Numbered from the stretch's first letter, positions 12,801 through 26,277 are shown. The stretch: 64,000 nucleotides of DNA from Xiphias gladius (GCF_016859285.1 NC_053408.1:12905213-12969212); one strand, 5' to 3'. Numbers and translations are program-made. The notes: generated by a model from the sequence alone, not told the origin.

Positions 12801-15800
12801 CAGTAACAATAATGATAATAATATACACGTTCTGTGTGCAATCATACCTGCAGATTAGTCCTATGATGAACAGCGTGATGGCAGTGAGGTCACACTTGTT
12901 CCATACATCCTGAATGTACACTCGGACCCGTTGACGCCAAGTCATCGTCCCCAAAAAGAAAGTCTTGGAGAAGAAAACACCAAAACTTAATAGATCAGTT
13001 TTACTTAAAACTTTGCTAGATATTGCAGAGTTGTTTCATCAGCACTGTATCTTATGTAAAGCACATACTGCATAAGCCCTTTGATGATACCTAGATAGAA
13101 ACAGGGTGAAATCCTTTAAGCATAACAGTTTACAAAATGTTTTTATGTATAGTTTTTGGTGTGTCCAAATACATAATAATTGCTTTTGTATTACTTCATT
13201 TAATTGTTCTGTTTGACAGATCAGGCACTCTGCTTTGGTTTCTGTCTGTACTTTAGGAATTACTAAAATAGTCAATTAGATGCGTTAAACATCAAGTATG
13301 ACATCAAGATATCTCTCTGCACTCACCTCCCGGATCTCCTCACACACAATGGTGAATACCCAGAAGTACAGCACATACTCAGTAATGGCCGGACCAGAAG
13401 GTGGAGGGGGCTTGAAGTCCACCAACAACACATAGGCAAAAAGCAGGAGGAAGAGGAAGTACATCAGGACGTTGCCCAAAAATGCGGTGACGGGAGCAAA
13501 CCAGAACTGGCGCCATCTTGACACTATAAATGGACGCTTTGGTGGTCTGCGAGTGAGGGGTATGCCTGTAAGGAAGGTCATCGGACATGGATTAGTAGTT
13601 GATCACTGTCACAGCTGCCTAAAATAATTATTTCCAGAATCAGTCTTTCCTCTCGTCTGTTGTGCGAGTGACAACACTTTTCCAGAGGTACTGCGTTTAA
13701 AGAGGACTCACCTTTGATGGTTGCTGTCCTGGGAGAGTTTGCGTCTTGTGCGTCAGCTTCACTGGTACAACAACAACACAATTTTAATGAATCGGCACAC
13801 TACAGCAAGTACAAAGCAGTGGGTCCTGTTTAAAACCTGCAAAACCTGTGCACCTCATTCACTTGCATTAACATGATAAAAAAGAAAAAAAACGTAGTAA
13901 AAAGCAGAATCTTGCCACTTGACAAAACTGATGCTTTATAGAATACCACTGATTAATGTGTATAGGAGTATTACATGTGCTTGATGTCAGAGAAAGAGAA
14001 GACGGTGGTGCCATAGAGGCTGTCGTTGTCTCGGCCCGGACCGTCCTCGTTAGGCTTCCCCTCCTCCTCGTGCTGCTGGTCCTCTTGTTTCCTGTGATTT
14101 GGAGTATGTTACAAAATTTTCAACATACATAAAACAGAGATACCACTACCCGTACACAAAGTGTGAATTTGTGTTGGAAATCAAATTAAGGACAGCTCTG
14201 GAATCTCAATCTTCTGGATGCGAATAACAAAGAAGTTATAATAACCGGGTTGTCAAAAAAAACAACAATTATTGTGGAATATGTGGATTTTACCTGAAGG
14301 AGATTAAGTTGGTGTAGCAGAGGATGGGGCAGAAGAAGGTGAGCATGAGCTTCCACACCTCCGTGTTCCTCTTCATGTCACCCCACCAGATCTGGGACAA
14401 CAGAGACTGGAGGAAGAGAGACCACTTATGTTATCTGAAACTATGGTAACACTGTAACTCAGCTTCTCTTCAGAAGTTATGGCAGATTTTAATATGAGGG
14501 CGGGCAGTGGGTATGATTTATTTGATTCTCTACAAAGATGCAAATTGAATTAAGTTTGGCATACACACATCAACAACGTACAGTTCTGAACATTTAAAAC
14601 AGACTAAGCATGAATAGAACTGCTTGAACTGCCACGATCAAGCAGTGACTTGGTTGTCTTTCAGTTACACGTGTGAAAAACGGCGACACACCTGTACTCC
14701 GTCATTACTGAAGAAAAGTCGTGCGTCAGCGCTCATGCCCATCTGGAGGCAGGTTGTACCACTCCAAACCGGAGACTTCCTAATCAGCAGGGTGAACGAG
14801 CGACTCTCATTGCTCCGATAGCAAGAGCTGAAGATGTCTGAGAAGTGGGAAAAACGTGCAGACAGAGTTTGGTTAGATGGTTACCATTTAGAAACCATAA
14901 CTGAAAGTGACTTAAAAAAAAAAAAAGAAGAAAAAAAAGACACTAGCATGAAAGTGAAGCTTATTCTGAAAATCAATTAGTAATCATACATTGGTCATAC
15001 ACGCATCACTTCCCTTGATGCAAAATTTAAACCTCTAAAATATCTACGCATTACCATTAGCAAAATAAAGACTTTAATAAAAAGCAAAGAGCTAAATCAC
15101 TCATGTTGCATTATTTACTGATATGGAGTGGCCAAGTAACACTGAGTAGAACTATGAGGATGTGAAATTTAATGTGCATATTTTTCTTCATTTGTTCTTG
15201 TTTAAAGGAACATTAGTGAATGACACATTCACGGTCCTACCATGTGCCAGGTTCTCGAAATTCTGGGCCAGCTCTTTCAGGGAGAGTTTGGTCTCAGTCT
15301 CAATCTCCAGCTTGGACAGTTCTCTCAGGATCTTACAGGCGCTCAGAGCACTCAGCACTGACTCCCCTGCCTGGGAGAAACAGTGAGGGATATCAGAGAA
15401 ACTCCCTTTTAAAAAGGCACAGATATGATCTATGGTATTTTGTAATTAAGGCAGATGGAGAGGACGGTCATAAATAATTTTCAATCTGTCAGTTAGTTGG
15501 TTGCTAAGAGCGTCTTAGCACCACCCAGTCAGCAGAGGGTTGTCAGTTATGAGCTCTTTTCATACAAAATGAACATCATCAGGGCAAATGTGCGCTTTCT
15601 GCGAGTTGCAGAAGTTTTACCATCTCCCAGAAGAAAGTGGCCATCTTGCTGCGGTTCTGCAGGACGGCCCAGATGAAGAGCGAGGCCCAGGGGAAAAGGC
15701 AGCGTCTCTCCCGATACAAGCAGTCTCCGCGCAGCAGCTTACTGGCACGCTGGGATGAAGGAAGAATAATTAACCAAGGGGGTATTCCGGTTGAAGGTGA

Positions 15801-18800
15801 GAAAGCAACAGTGACGGTTGGCATGTCATTCACTCTTCTCTTCCAAAACCGTACAACAATAGTTTATTAGCTCTGATATCAACTTAGTGGCCACTTTATT
15901 ATTAGGTGCACAGCTCAGCCAAAAAATCTATGTTTACAAATAATAATGTTTAGTTTTTGTTGACACTGTCAGAAAAGTTGCTAATTCAACTGTAAGTTCA
16001 TCATTACAAAGGTGATAGCTAGTGGTGGTGTTGAACTGGACGGCATTATATTGAAGAGCGTTTCCATTTATATACACCAGGGGGACAGAATATTAGAATA
16101 ACTCGTCTCTGACAGTGTGAAACAAAAACTGAGCATTATTAGCTTTTTAAAGGTAGATTTTATGGCTGAGTTGCTGTATCGGATTCGATTAGATTTTTTA
16201 GGTGTAACTAATAAAGTGGCCATTGACTGTATGTCTACATATGCATAGGTTCTGGTTACCCTAAGAGCCCTCCTCTTGGATGTAATCTCTTCTAAGTCCA
16301 AAGCGTCATAGTAGAATGGCTGGCAAACATCACCCATTAACAGTTCCAGGACCCTTGACACCTGAGGAAAAAGGGTGTAGAGCAGCAAACACAACTGTGA
16401 GAGTGAATACAACTTTTTCTTACATCATTTCTACATTTGATTTCAGCAAAAATACAAGCATTTAAAAAAAACAAAAGCACCTCAAAAAGGCTAATCTCCT
16501 TCACTGGCCCGCTCTGTATCTTCTCTGCTGCCACTTTGGAAGGAGAGTCGTTCTGGTTAGACAGTGTAGTTCCAAGCCGCTCCATGAGGTGGCGCTGTAG
16601 CAGCTGGTAAAGGAGTGTCCCATCAGCCACCGAGCGGTAGAGGCTTTCCAACCTGCCATAAGTCAGGTAGTCCAGGATGTTGAGGCCATTCTCGGTGAAT
16701 AGACGCACAAACTGAGGCTTATCATTGATCAGGGCGTCTGTCATTGAGTCTTCCAAGTCTTCATACTATTAGATTGGATGAAGGTGATTGTTTAATAAGC
16801 AGGTTTCAGTACAAGGTCAATACTTCAAGGTTCATACTTCAAGAAGATATTTTCACTTATTTTATATCAACGATGCCTAGCAGTACTTAATTTGATACAA
16901 TACACTACACTACTAATGCCTCTGCTTTAGAGTGGTGGTATTTCTCTGAATGTAACGTCTGGATCTGATGTGTTATCTTTTTTCCTCTCACCCTCCAGTG
17001 GATGTCTCCATTGAAGAGTTCGCTCTTGGCAATGTCGACCCTGTTCCATGTGACCGCTAGCTTCAGCTCTTCATTGTAAGGGCTGGCATCGGCTGACACA
17101 CGGTGCTTACTAGCTGAAAAGCGCACAAACATCAAAATAAAGACACGTTGCCATGTAACACATTCGAAATCTTCTTAATATGAATTAGTTGTGTGTACCT
17201 CCCACTAAAGCTTTGAGCAGGACTGTATCAAATTCATTTGGGCCCTCCTGCTCTCCATGGTAGATCGTGATCAAATCTCTGTTCTGGTAGATACTAAGAG
17301 CCTGGAGACCCAGAATAAGAGCCAGAAAAAAAAAAATTAAATTTTGAATAAATGAGCACAATACTTGTGATGACGGGTTGTTAGCAAACCCATGACACCA
17401 CAAAGTGCGTGGACTTCCCATGCTGAATGAGTAAGACATCAGACATTTAAAGATTTCATTAGGACATTTGAACCTAAGGACCAATGATACTAATTAGAAA
17501 GGAATAAGATTAACATAAGAGTGTGACACTAATCATTTCCTAGTTCAACACATAGCCAAAGACAAGACAATTGGATTTTATGCAATGATTACATTACTTT
17601 TTCAATAAAGATTAGGACACTGATGAGTCAATAAACACGTCTCTGAGGCAGCATGTGAAAATGGTGTTAGATAAACAACACATCTTTGTAGAGCTGATGG
17701 GCTCAGTGGCAGTAAAAACAGTGACATTTGCTCCTGAATGGACCCCTCTTTTCATAACAGAGACATCACAGGATTGAAAACACAGCTTCAACTAATAAAG
17801 TTAATAATATATATTCTAGATTTAGTTAAGCTGATGCAAGAATTAAAAAGAGTCAATAATCCCGTCAATGCCTGCTGATTATCAACTGCCATTTAAAACA
17901 GAGAGCTCAATGAGGATACTGAGCAAAGGCCCTCGCTGCTTTTTACATGCATTGCATTCTGGAAATTTCCAGAAGTCAGAGTTCTAGTGCACTAGAGGGG
18001 TTTTGACTACACGTGTCATCGCACAAAGTGCGACTGAATGTTGTTGGCTATATACACTATACAGCCACTTCATTTCCAGACTTTTGCAATACAAAAATAA
18101 CCCTATAATGCCACATCAAAACTGAAAGTGACTTCCAAACAACAGCTTGTGAGTGAGTTAAATGTGGGAGGGTAAGAACAAATGAATAACAGCCAGCAGT
18201 TTCAGGCGTCTGGGATGGACTGAAACCTGAAGTTTTAGAAAGAGCCGTAAGTCTACAGGGCAAAATGCTGATAATGTAGCTGGCTTCAGCTAATGGAATC
18301 TTTACCTTGTGGCATTTAATTTAAAAAAAAAAAACAGATGAAGGGATCAGCAAGAACATTTGCAAACCTCCGAGACCATGAATATCACTGTAAAAATTTT
18401 GTGTAAACCGAGCCAGTAGTTGTCCACAACAAAACACACCAGCTGCTGAATACACAAGGATAAAGAAATCCCTCGGGCCTTCCTCTTCTTGTTCCGCATG
18501 TCAGTAACTACATGATGATAATGATGCACGGCTCTGTCCACAGCTCTTACTCGTTCAACTAGTTTATCCGTCTCCGCTTCAGAAGAGAAGTACTTTTTAA
18601 CCCGTTCTGCCACTCTGTCTTTCAGATCTACACTGGGACCCGCCTCGCCATCGACCTCGCTGGAAGACTGTACCACCTGGGTTGACGACAGGTTCTCCAA
18701 GACGTCACTCAGGAAGTCAGCTATGCCTCCCGAGCCAGCCAGCACCAGCCAGGGCATGGAGTTTTTCAGAGAAAGATCCACTCTCTGGTAGATATTAGGA

Positions 18801-21800
18801 AAAGAGAGAGGGACATTTCTTCAAGGAATACAAGGACATAATTTTTAAAAAAAAGTACATTTTATTAAAAGTAGCTTAATAACTTCTTTGATCATAAAGA
18901 GCACTGACTGTACCTCCAGCATGCTTGCCTCCCCAGATATCAACATACAAAGGACAGGGATGTCAATGCTGCCGCTGCCTACAAAAGTACAAACATTTTT
19001 GATATATTCACTCAGTGCATCTGTAAATTGTTTGCTCATACTGACTTCACTTCAATGCAGACACTAGGATCACATTTGCGAACTTAGTATAATCAAACTG
19101 CATGTTTTTCTTCTAACACAAGAGCTGAGAGATCGCACAGACACAGAAGGAGCAGCCTGTTCGCTTCTTGACAAATCTCTGCTTGATTCTACATGTTGAA
19201 GAGCCGTGTCTCAAATTCCTGCAGTGGCATGCAACGGCCTTCATCCCGTGGATACCAAAGGATAATCTTATCCTCACATGCCTTAATGAAGGATCACCAC
19301 AAGAGGGCCAAATACCTTGAAATCAGGGTTGAATGTGAATGAGCATGCTCATGGTTGGGAAAGCGCATCTCTCATTTAGCAACAGAAAGAGGCTGAAGAT
19401 CGGCTATTTAACGTAGGCACAATCAGTTTTTCGGTTGGCTTAACTTGAATGGTTGAATACAAAATCATTCCAGATTACACGTTCTCATTCTTCATTCAGG
19501 CATACTGGTTTCCAATATCCTGTTCTACCAACTATTCCAGTGAATGAACAACAATACAACTGAAGCAACAATTTTAAAGCCTGATTTATTTAGTCACAAG
19601 TGCCATACTTTTTAGCTCTGCCACAACGGGCAATCAGTTTTCTTATTATGATTCTATATGTGATCCAGTAAATGATATTTTATAATTCAAATCATTTCTC
19701 ACCCCAGATGCCTGTGCGCTGGTGGGAGATGTAGTCCTCCAGTTTGGCCCTGAACCCCGTATCCCCTCCTCTGCGTCCCACACTCCCATCATCTACCAGC
19801 AGAAAGGCCTGGTAGTTGTTGTCAAGGCAGCAGGAGTCCCGGGATGTATTCTGGACGTAGTACTTAGCAGGAAAGCTGCCCTGCAAAAGAGGAAGAATCC
19901 CAAGTAGATTATTACCTTCTACTTAAGTTAAAGGCTCCAGTGCATTTGGAAACATGCATTTGGTGGATACTCCTTGTGTGTTTTAATAGGACATGAACCC
20001 AGTGCAAGAGCACAGCAATTCAATAAGGCCACCAGGTTGTACCTTACTTTATAAACTTAAAGATAAAGTAAAAAATGATTAAAGTACAAATAACCCATAT
20101 ATACCAATATAAATAATGTAAATCACAAAGTATTACTGTAATTGAGAGGTGAAAAAGACATATAAAAATGCTAAAATTTTAAAGCAAACAGTGTTGTGTG
20201 TGACAAGTGAAGAAGATATTCTTTAGAGGGTGAAGAAATTTGTCAAAACCTGAGGGTTGACCAGCTGCTGTCGGTTGTGCACCAGCCCCCACGGAGCGAT
20301 CCCCAGCGCCACCACCTTGCTGAGGGAGACCGACGAGGCTGCGGTGGCGTGATCCCTCACTGCCTCTCCAACACATCTCCCTACACCTTCACGCAAGCCT
20401 GCCGTCAGGATCCACGCTCCTGGCAAGTGGAAAAATTAAACAGTGAATTAGAGAAGAAACGAGAAAATTGCTCGGTTGTGGGTTTACTTTGTAGGAGAGA
20501 GAAAGGGAGGAATGTAATGACATTTTTTGCCCTATTAACAGCTGAAATTTGACTACGCCTGAACAATGTCTACGATTTCATTCCATAACAACTTTTGTTC
20601 ATATTTCACCAAGTCTTCGAACTCACACTATTGTATTTTTTGTATGTGTGACAACAGCTTTAGCATTTCTGCAGTACAAAAGCAAATATGTTCCCTCACT
20701 ACTCTATTGTATCCTCTACCTTATCCAAAAAAACATGTTTGTACTTAGGACATGTAGCGCCCTGTGTCCATGTTTACACCTTATGTGGTTTCATGTGTAC
20801 GCCTGAATGTTTTTGCCAGCGTGTTTTTGTATTTGCTTTGATCTGGAGCCTCCGAGAGAAAAGCTAGTTAAAGTGACCTCAGATGACGGGAGATCAGTAT
20901 CACCTTGTGCCACCTGCACTTGGCACAGTAGTCAGGAAGAAATAGCCATTGTAGTTCCAAATTAGGATCGGACCCCAGAGAGTTATGAAGTTAAATGGTA
21001 CCTTGGTAACGCTGGCTTGTTTATGCTAAAGTCACCTTGAGTAAGTGTTCCAAGAAAGTGTAGATTCATTATTTGACATCATCGGTCAGTTCCTGAGAAA
21101 TGATTATGAAATGATTCAAAACTGAGAAATATGTCACACTTTAGGCTGTAATCTAAATTGCACAAGTATCAGGGTTAGCTGGCACTTTTCATTTCAAAAT
21201 GTACAAGAGGTAGACAAAATAATATAATCACTTCAAGGAAAGGTCCTAAAGTAACTTAATCTGTTCTAAATATAATCATACTAACAAATACTGCTAATAC
21301 AGTAGGAGTGTCATATTAACATCTGTGCCCAAATTAAAAGGTAGCTACATCAGTCAAACAGTTACTTCATATGTTGAAAGGGAACAGCTTTTAAAATCAT
21401 GACAACATATGGTGAACATGGACAAACTGCTTCACAAGTTGCAGCTAACTGATATTATCAAGATACTGTAAACGGTGTTTATGGGTTTGTCAGTACTCTT
21501 AACTGGCTTGCAACCTAATATCCACCTTTGTAGCAGTGTTTAAAGTGGTGATTTAGTTACTTCAATGTCACAGTTTGCTTTCATGATGTGTTTACCTGTG
21601 CTTTGTGAGGCTTTCACCAGTCCCTGCCTGAGGACCTCCCGCACCCAGGTCTTCACCTTTGTCCTTCCTTCTCCACCCACTACAGAAACAACCAGATTGG
21701 GAGCAGGCAGGCCCCAATGGGCTGTCACCAGGGTGTAGACCATAGACGGGGGCGTGTCCCATGACAGACGCAGGAACTGAGACACCCAAGGGAAACAAAA

Positions 21801-22680
21801 TTTAGATTTGATCGATTGTACAATAACAAACATGTTTAGAAAGTAGGAAAGTGAGCCAAAAGACAATCTAAGACTTCAAAAATAAGGAATCGTGATCATT
21901 TTAGTACGATAATACATCAAGTCATACTACAAGTGTCTCCAATTGGTTATGATAAACTTAAGATGGACAGTAAAAATATGTGATCTCACTCTGTGTATTG
22001 TGTCTACTCAAGTGCAGCAGCAGGTTAAAGGTCAGGAAAAGCAGACGTGCTGACTATCACAGCATTTGAATCATTATTTGGATCACCTTTAGATGCATTT
22101 GTCTTTAAAACACTAGCATAGCACTGCAGATTCGATCATAAACTCCAAGACAATAGGAATAAAGCATTTAATGAACCATTCAGAAAACATTTATCAGGTT
22201 GACAGAAAAGCACCCACGTAGCTATGCCTCTTGCTGGCTCCTGCAAACTGCAGCTCTCCAAAGGCATCGGTTGGGTACTCAGAGGAGTGCTGGGCGCTGT
22301 CCCAGTGGTTGACCATCGCCGTGCTGAAATAGTCGCCGAGAGCCACAGAGGCATGGGTGTCTCTCGCACCCCCACACTGGCAAAGCGCGCCATTACTGAG
22401 AGAGGTGAGAGGATAATGCATCCATGTGAAAACATGATCATCTTATGAGGCATCATCACAGTCATTAGAGAGATATTATAATCACAAATAAATGTGCTCC
22501 ATAGAGTTCACAGTACCTGAAAGAATCCTCTACAAAGGTGGTGCACACTCTTTTCTTGATGATTTTTGGGATCCAACTCTGAAAACATTTTCAGCAGGTT
22601 AATACACTGAATCTATGTACAGCCTTTTTCAATTTTAGTACGTTTAATTCTTACCCTACCCTCGTATGCCTGGAAGTCAT
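9874..22680 (-). CDS. trpm4: TRPM4 Ca-activated monovalent cation channel
   Basis: TRPM4 passes Na and K, not Ca, when cytosolic Ca rises, and depolarises the plasma membrane. I join 28 coding exons (5' to 3'): 22660-22680, 22517-22578, 22218-22395, 21596-21776, 20250-20419, 19703-19880, 18914-18978, 18551-18784, 17199-17301, 16992-17113, 16481-16765, 16260-16361, 15621-15749, 15241-15370, 14692-14837, 14294-14406, 13975-14091, 13712-13761, 13327-13565, 12848-12963, 12240-12372, 11961-12135, 11587-11752, 11305-11486, 10869-11001, 10694-10766, 10094-10187, 9874-9923. All phases agree; the product is about 1248 residues, against 1214 in human. Landmarks: SWIPKIIKK at 8, LCQCGG and WDSAQH in the TRPM homology region, S1 near 816-845, [12 protein letters not shown] (end of S4/linker), pore FGQIP at 1007-1011, an NVT glycosylation sequon and two cysteines in the pore loop, S6 ending INLLIAMF near 1071, and a predicted coiled coil near 1180-1205. 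The 7-residue first exon is the weakest part. Confidence 0.95.
10270..10506. repeat. GCTTAGC-family foldback repeat, truncated
   Basis: GGTTAGTTTAGCTTAGCATG, followed by a GGCTGGAACC-type segment, lies in a trpm4 intron and ends AAACTATTCCTTTA, the inverted terminus of this family. The left end is lost or diverged. Confidence 0.55.
15886..16227. repeat. palindromic MITE-like element in trpm4 intron
   Basis: The left end AGTGGCCACTTTATTATTAG, then GTGCAC, is repeated in inverted form at the right end, GTGTAACTAATAAAGTGGCC. About 340 bp lies between the termini and no coding potential is seen. This terminal sequence is frequent in teleost introns. The element sits between two trpm4 exons and touches neither. 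Confidence 0.6.
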
Positions 22681-22815
22681 GTGGCTGGAGGCTGAAGGAA
22701 ACTCTGTTTAAATGAAAAATGTTGACTTTGACTCCGTGAAATACCTGACGACAGGCTGGTGAGATATGTTGTGCCTAAACACCCGACTGTGACTTCTGAC
22801 ATGGTGCTGTAGAGG

Positions 22816-22875
<60 letters not shown>

Positions 22876-24858
22876 ATATGTGTGGTGGGCACGTAAGTAT
22901 CTTTAGCTCGTTCAGTAAATTCTGCATGAAAACTGCAAAACTACTGGGCAAAACAAAGGGGGCCCCGCTGGACTCTTTTTAACGGCCTGACTTTTAAATT
23001 AAACTTTAGAGTTTACTCATCTTCAAAGAGTTTCTTTTCATTTCAAACGAATTAACTCCCAATCCCCCGCTGAATCAATAGCTTTGTCCTCATGTGAACA
23101 CGTCTTTCTCAGAGGATATTTTGACAGGTAGGAATCAGGAAAACCACACGTGTAGCCGCGAACGGGACGGCTCCGCTCCATTTAGCTGTGCCAGCGGTCC
23201 TGTCTGTGAGCCAGCTGGCACAACACCAGAGCCCCAGGACCGAAGCGACTAAACGGAACGCAGCCACTTTCCAATGCCATTACCTGTGCCTGTTATGCAG
23301 CCTTTACGTCTTATTTTGTTTTTATCCTTTGGATGCTGGTCTCGCGATATTAACGGTGATTCGTTACAGCTTTAACTTAAAGTGCAAACTTCTATGTGTC
23401 ATGGAGTGGTGAACGTAACCTTAGCTAGCTGGTGAAAAGCTGAGAAGTGCATACGATAGTTTATAGTGGACGGGTTCTCGTTTGTTTTACGTTAAAGTAA
23501 ACGTTGACCGGCTAACTGTTCGTGTTGTAAAGTTGTGAAACTCTTCCAATGTGTTTTCTCCGCAACGGCGCCAACGTTAGCTTAGCTTCCGCGGTTTTTG
23601 TCGAGTAACATAATTAGATACCGGGTCAACAAACGCGAGCAGAAACTAGCTGGCCTGTGCTACAAACTGCCAGTATGTTTACACAGACACACACACACAC
23701 GCTGTTAAAGTGACACTGGTTGGCCGAGACCAGAATAACCTAGCTTGTGAGTATTATATCACTGCGCGACCATTTGAGACGCTCTGTCCGAAGCGTGCTG
23801 TTTTTTCCGCCGTCACCGTGACTCAGGGCCACAGGGAGTAACTTCCAGCCACTGTCTTCACTACGCCCTCCAGTTTGAAAATTGATTCATCTTCTTACAC
23901 TCTTCGCAACAGTAGTCTTTCGCCAAAAGCCGCATGGCATCACGACAGCCACCGAATGATTTTAAAGAAATCCTACCAACCTGGTCCTTCTCAGATTTAC
24001 TGATTTTGTCTCCGCCGCCTCCTCCTTCTCCTTGTGTGTCTCTCATGTTTTTGTTTTTTGTTTTCCTTTGTTGTTCGACTAAGTGGGAGATAGGGGTGAT
24101 GGTGGGGGGGGTACTTCAGGATTTATTTTGGGCCATTCTCCAGTGTACAGGCTAATGTACTGGACTGCCGAAGGTGAATATGCCCGAATCTATATACATG
24201 CCATTTCCAAGTGTCTCTCAGCAGCCAGAGAGAGGAAACCGGGCGCGGGGTAAACAACACAAAGGTAAGGGTGTGGTCTCACAAGAGGCAGGTAACTTCT
24301 AGATGCCCCCCCTCCAAACTTAGAAAATAGGTGGGGCCAATCAAAACCACAGACATTTACTACCCAGTGTGAGAGCGGGGCCATTGCTGATTATAATCCT
24401 ATTAAAACATGAGTCGTCGTCGCCAACACCCCCCCCCCCCCCCCCATGATTGATATCAGATGACATAGCGACCTACACCCTCGAGGGCAATGAAATTGAA
24501 AACGATTTTGTTTTTTTTGTTTTTTTAAGCCTGCAGGAACATTTTCAGCATCAAATTTCAGTCAGAATATTTGCCCATTCAGGTGCAATAAAACTTCAGG
24601 GGGAGGGACCACTTTCCTAAAAACATACTGTGCAGGGCCACAGTTTATAATATGTGATCCCAAAGGCAATTTCGAGTGTGAAATTTTTGTTTTTGGGCCC
24701 TTCTTTTCCTTTTAATGCGTTAATGATCCATCAGAGGTGCCCGACTAAGCAGCATTCAACCTGTAGGTGTCAATTTTGCATTTTTCCTCAAGGCCCCCAG
24801 AGCAGGTTAATCCATGTATGCGTAAACTATAACTCCAAATGCTTGTTTATATTAAATA
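22681..24858. other. trpm4 5' region, noncoding
   Basis: This stretch lies between the trpm4 start codon and the adm5 poly(A) signal. A possible acceptor just upstream of the trpm4 ATG (TTTCATTTAAACAG, near 22708-22721 on the minus strand) suggests an upstream noncoding exon, and a minus-strand donor at about 23281-23282 (CACAG|GTAATG) is a candidate partner. 23140-23850 is CpG-richer than its surroundings, as expected for a promoter. A CA/TG microsatellite lies at 22818-22874 and a C run at about 24429-24446. Confidence 0.45.
22818..22874. repeat. (TG)n microsatellite
   Basis: About 57 bp of uninterrupted TG on the plus strand (CA on the trpm4 sense strand), in the trpm4 5' region. Confidence 0.97.
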
Positions 24859-24864
24859 TTTATT
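24859..24864 (-). terminator. adm5: candidate poly(A) signal of adm5
   Basis: AATAAA on the minus strand, about 230 bp beyond the adm5 stop codon. A similar hexamer close by cannot be excluded. Confidence 0.45.
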
Positions 24865-25090
24865 GTACAATACATTTAAATATAGAAGAATTTATACTTT
24901 AAAAATTAATATGAATATGCATTTCACACAGCATTCAAACATCCACATTCTATGTGCTTAAAGAGCATAAATCAATAATAAGTACCAGTCAGTCAGAACA
25001 TATACAGAGATATTGGGTTGTAAATAGATGGACCCTATGTTGAGAACTCTCCACCTCCATAGACCACAACTGTGGTCATTCCTCTTGAAC

Positions 25091-25949
25091 CTATCTGCCG
25101 TATCCCTGCGGGTCACTGGCCTTTTTCGACTTATCGTTTCCACTTGTTTTGCTGAAGTTGAATAAAGTGTTGGCCAGGATGTGAAGCTGGCATGTCCCTA
25201 GCTGGCAACCACGCGGAAGTGCACGTCGTGGACGTAACATCACTGCCATGCTGTCAGCGATAAAGTGGAGAAGAAACAAGGATAAAAGTCAAACTTGGGC
25301 TCTCAAAACATTACATAAATATTTATGTAATAAATAATTTCCAGTTTTCAGTAGAAGTTAAATTTCACCTAGAGTTTTTACTCTGCATTAATCCTGCATT
25401 AGTAGCCAACTACAGACAGTTTCCTAGGATATACAGTACAGTTGAATACATAACACTAGCGGGCTAGTGTTTTCAACCATCCAAGTGTTTATTAAGTTTA
25501 TTATTTACAGCCACTCACGGTATGTTTTGAATTTCTATGCTCATTCGTACTTGTGTTTCAGTGCATCCAGGTCTAGATGTTTCTCCTCTGAATGATAAGG
25601 GATGATCTTCAGTGCTGGAGCATGCTCCTCCTGTGTGTCCTCTGACCTTTTCACCCCTAAAGCCTGAACAGTGTCCCCTGAGAGGACAGTGTCTGCGTCT
25701 GACCTGTGGATCCAACAGAGTGAGTCATTGATTAATATGCATTTTATGAACCAAAAAACTCTGATTTACAATAATGTAAGATATAGATAAACGGATATGT
25801 AAGGAAACTTTTTTTCATTGTGGTTACTGTCAGTACTTCTTTTGCATCATCAGCTGTATACTGATGTTTTTCACTCGCCTGTGAGTTGGTCTAAGTGGTG
25901 AGGCAACAGTCAAAGTCACAGTCAGCAGCAGCAGAACAGTTATCTCCAT
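25091..25949 (-). CDS. adm5: adrenomedullin-family peptide precursor (ADM5-like)
   Basis: Adrenomedullins are secreted, C-terminally amidated peptides that act on calcitonin-receptor-like receptor/RAMP complexes, largely on vessels. Three coding exons join in phase: 25879-25949, 25551-25703 and 25091-25250, giving 127 residues. Exon 1 is a signal peptide (MEITVLLLLTVTLTVASP). Exon 2 is a propeptide with a dibasic VKRSED. Exon 3 has a furin-like LRPRR, then ALPRGCQLGTCQLHILANT, with the six-residue disulphide ring C-QLGT-C typical of the family, and ends DPQGYGR directly before the stop. Cleavage and amidation would give a C-terminal tyrosine amide. The family is clear. ADM5 rather than ADM or ADM2 is inferred from linkage to irf3 and prr12, since human ADM5 lies in that block. 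The first intron needs a GC donor (CACAG|GCGAGT); all other reading choices break the frame into the hormone exon. Confidence 0.85.
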
Positions 25950-26156
25950 ACCGCACTGGCCTGTGGCAGAAAAAACAATTAGGGATGTTGAGGAAAAAAT
26001 ATCCTGACCAGACTTACTCCTAACAAATGGTCTTTAGAACTCAGTATTAACCTTAGTAACACAGAGAAATAAGCATCGTTGACCAAAAAAGTCAATAAAC
26101 ATGTCAATTATGACCTCTTCATGAGAGCATAAACACAAAAAAAGAATGAAACTTAC

Positions 26157-26250
26157 CACCAAGAAAATATAAAAACCTGCTGTGGCTTTTTGAGTAAACC
26201 ATCAATCCAGTCGTTCGATTGTAGTTTCTTGTTGATTGTTGGAGTCCCAA
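26157..26250 (-). other. adm5: inferred adm5 noncoding first exon
   Basis: A minus-strand donor (TTGGTG|GTAAGT) ends a short exon here, and the acceptor before the adm5 ATG (TTCTGCCACAG at about 25967-25977) is ready to receive it. The 5' limit is set by the TATA-like box at 26278. Confidence 0.5.
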
Positions 26251-26277
26251 GTATGTCACCCCCCTCCACCTCTGGCC

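Noticed and set aside
22677-22892. Thr/His repeat frame over the TG microsatellite
   Set aside because: Pure microsatellite translation.
25515-25715. Arg/Gly/Cys-rich frame over adm5 exon 2
   Set aside because: Would require a weak donor and does not lead in frame into the adrenomedullin exon; the GC-donor reading does.
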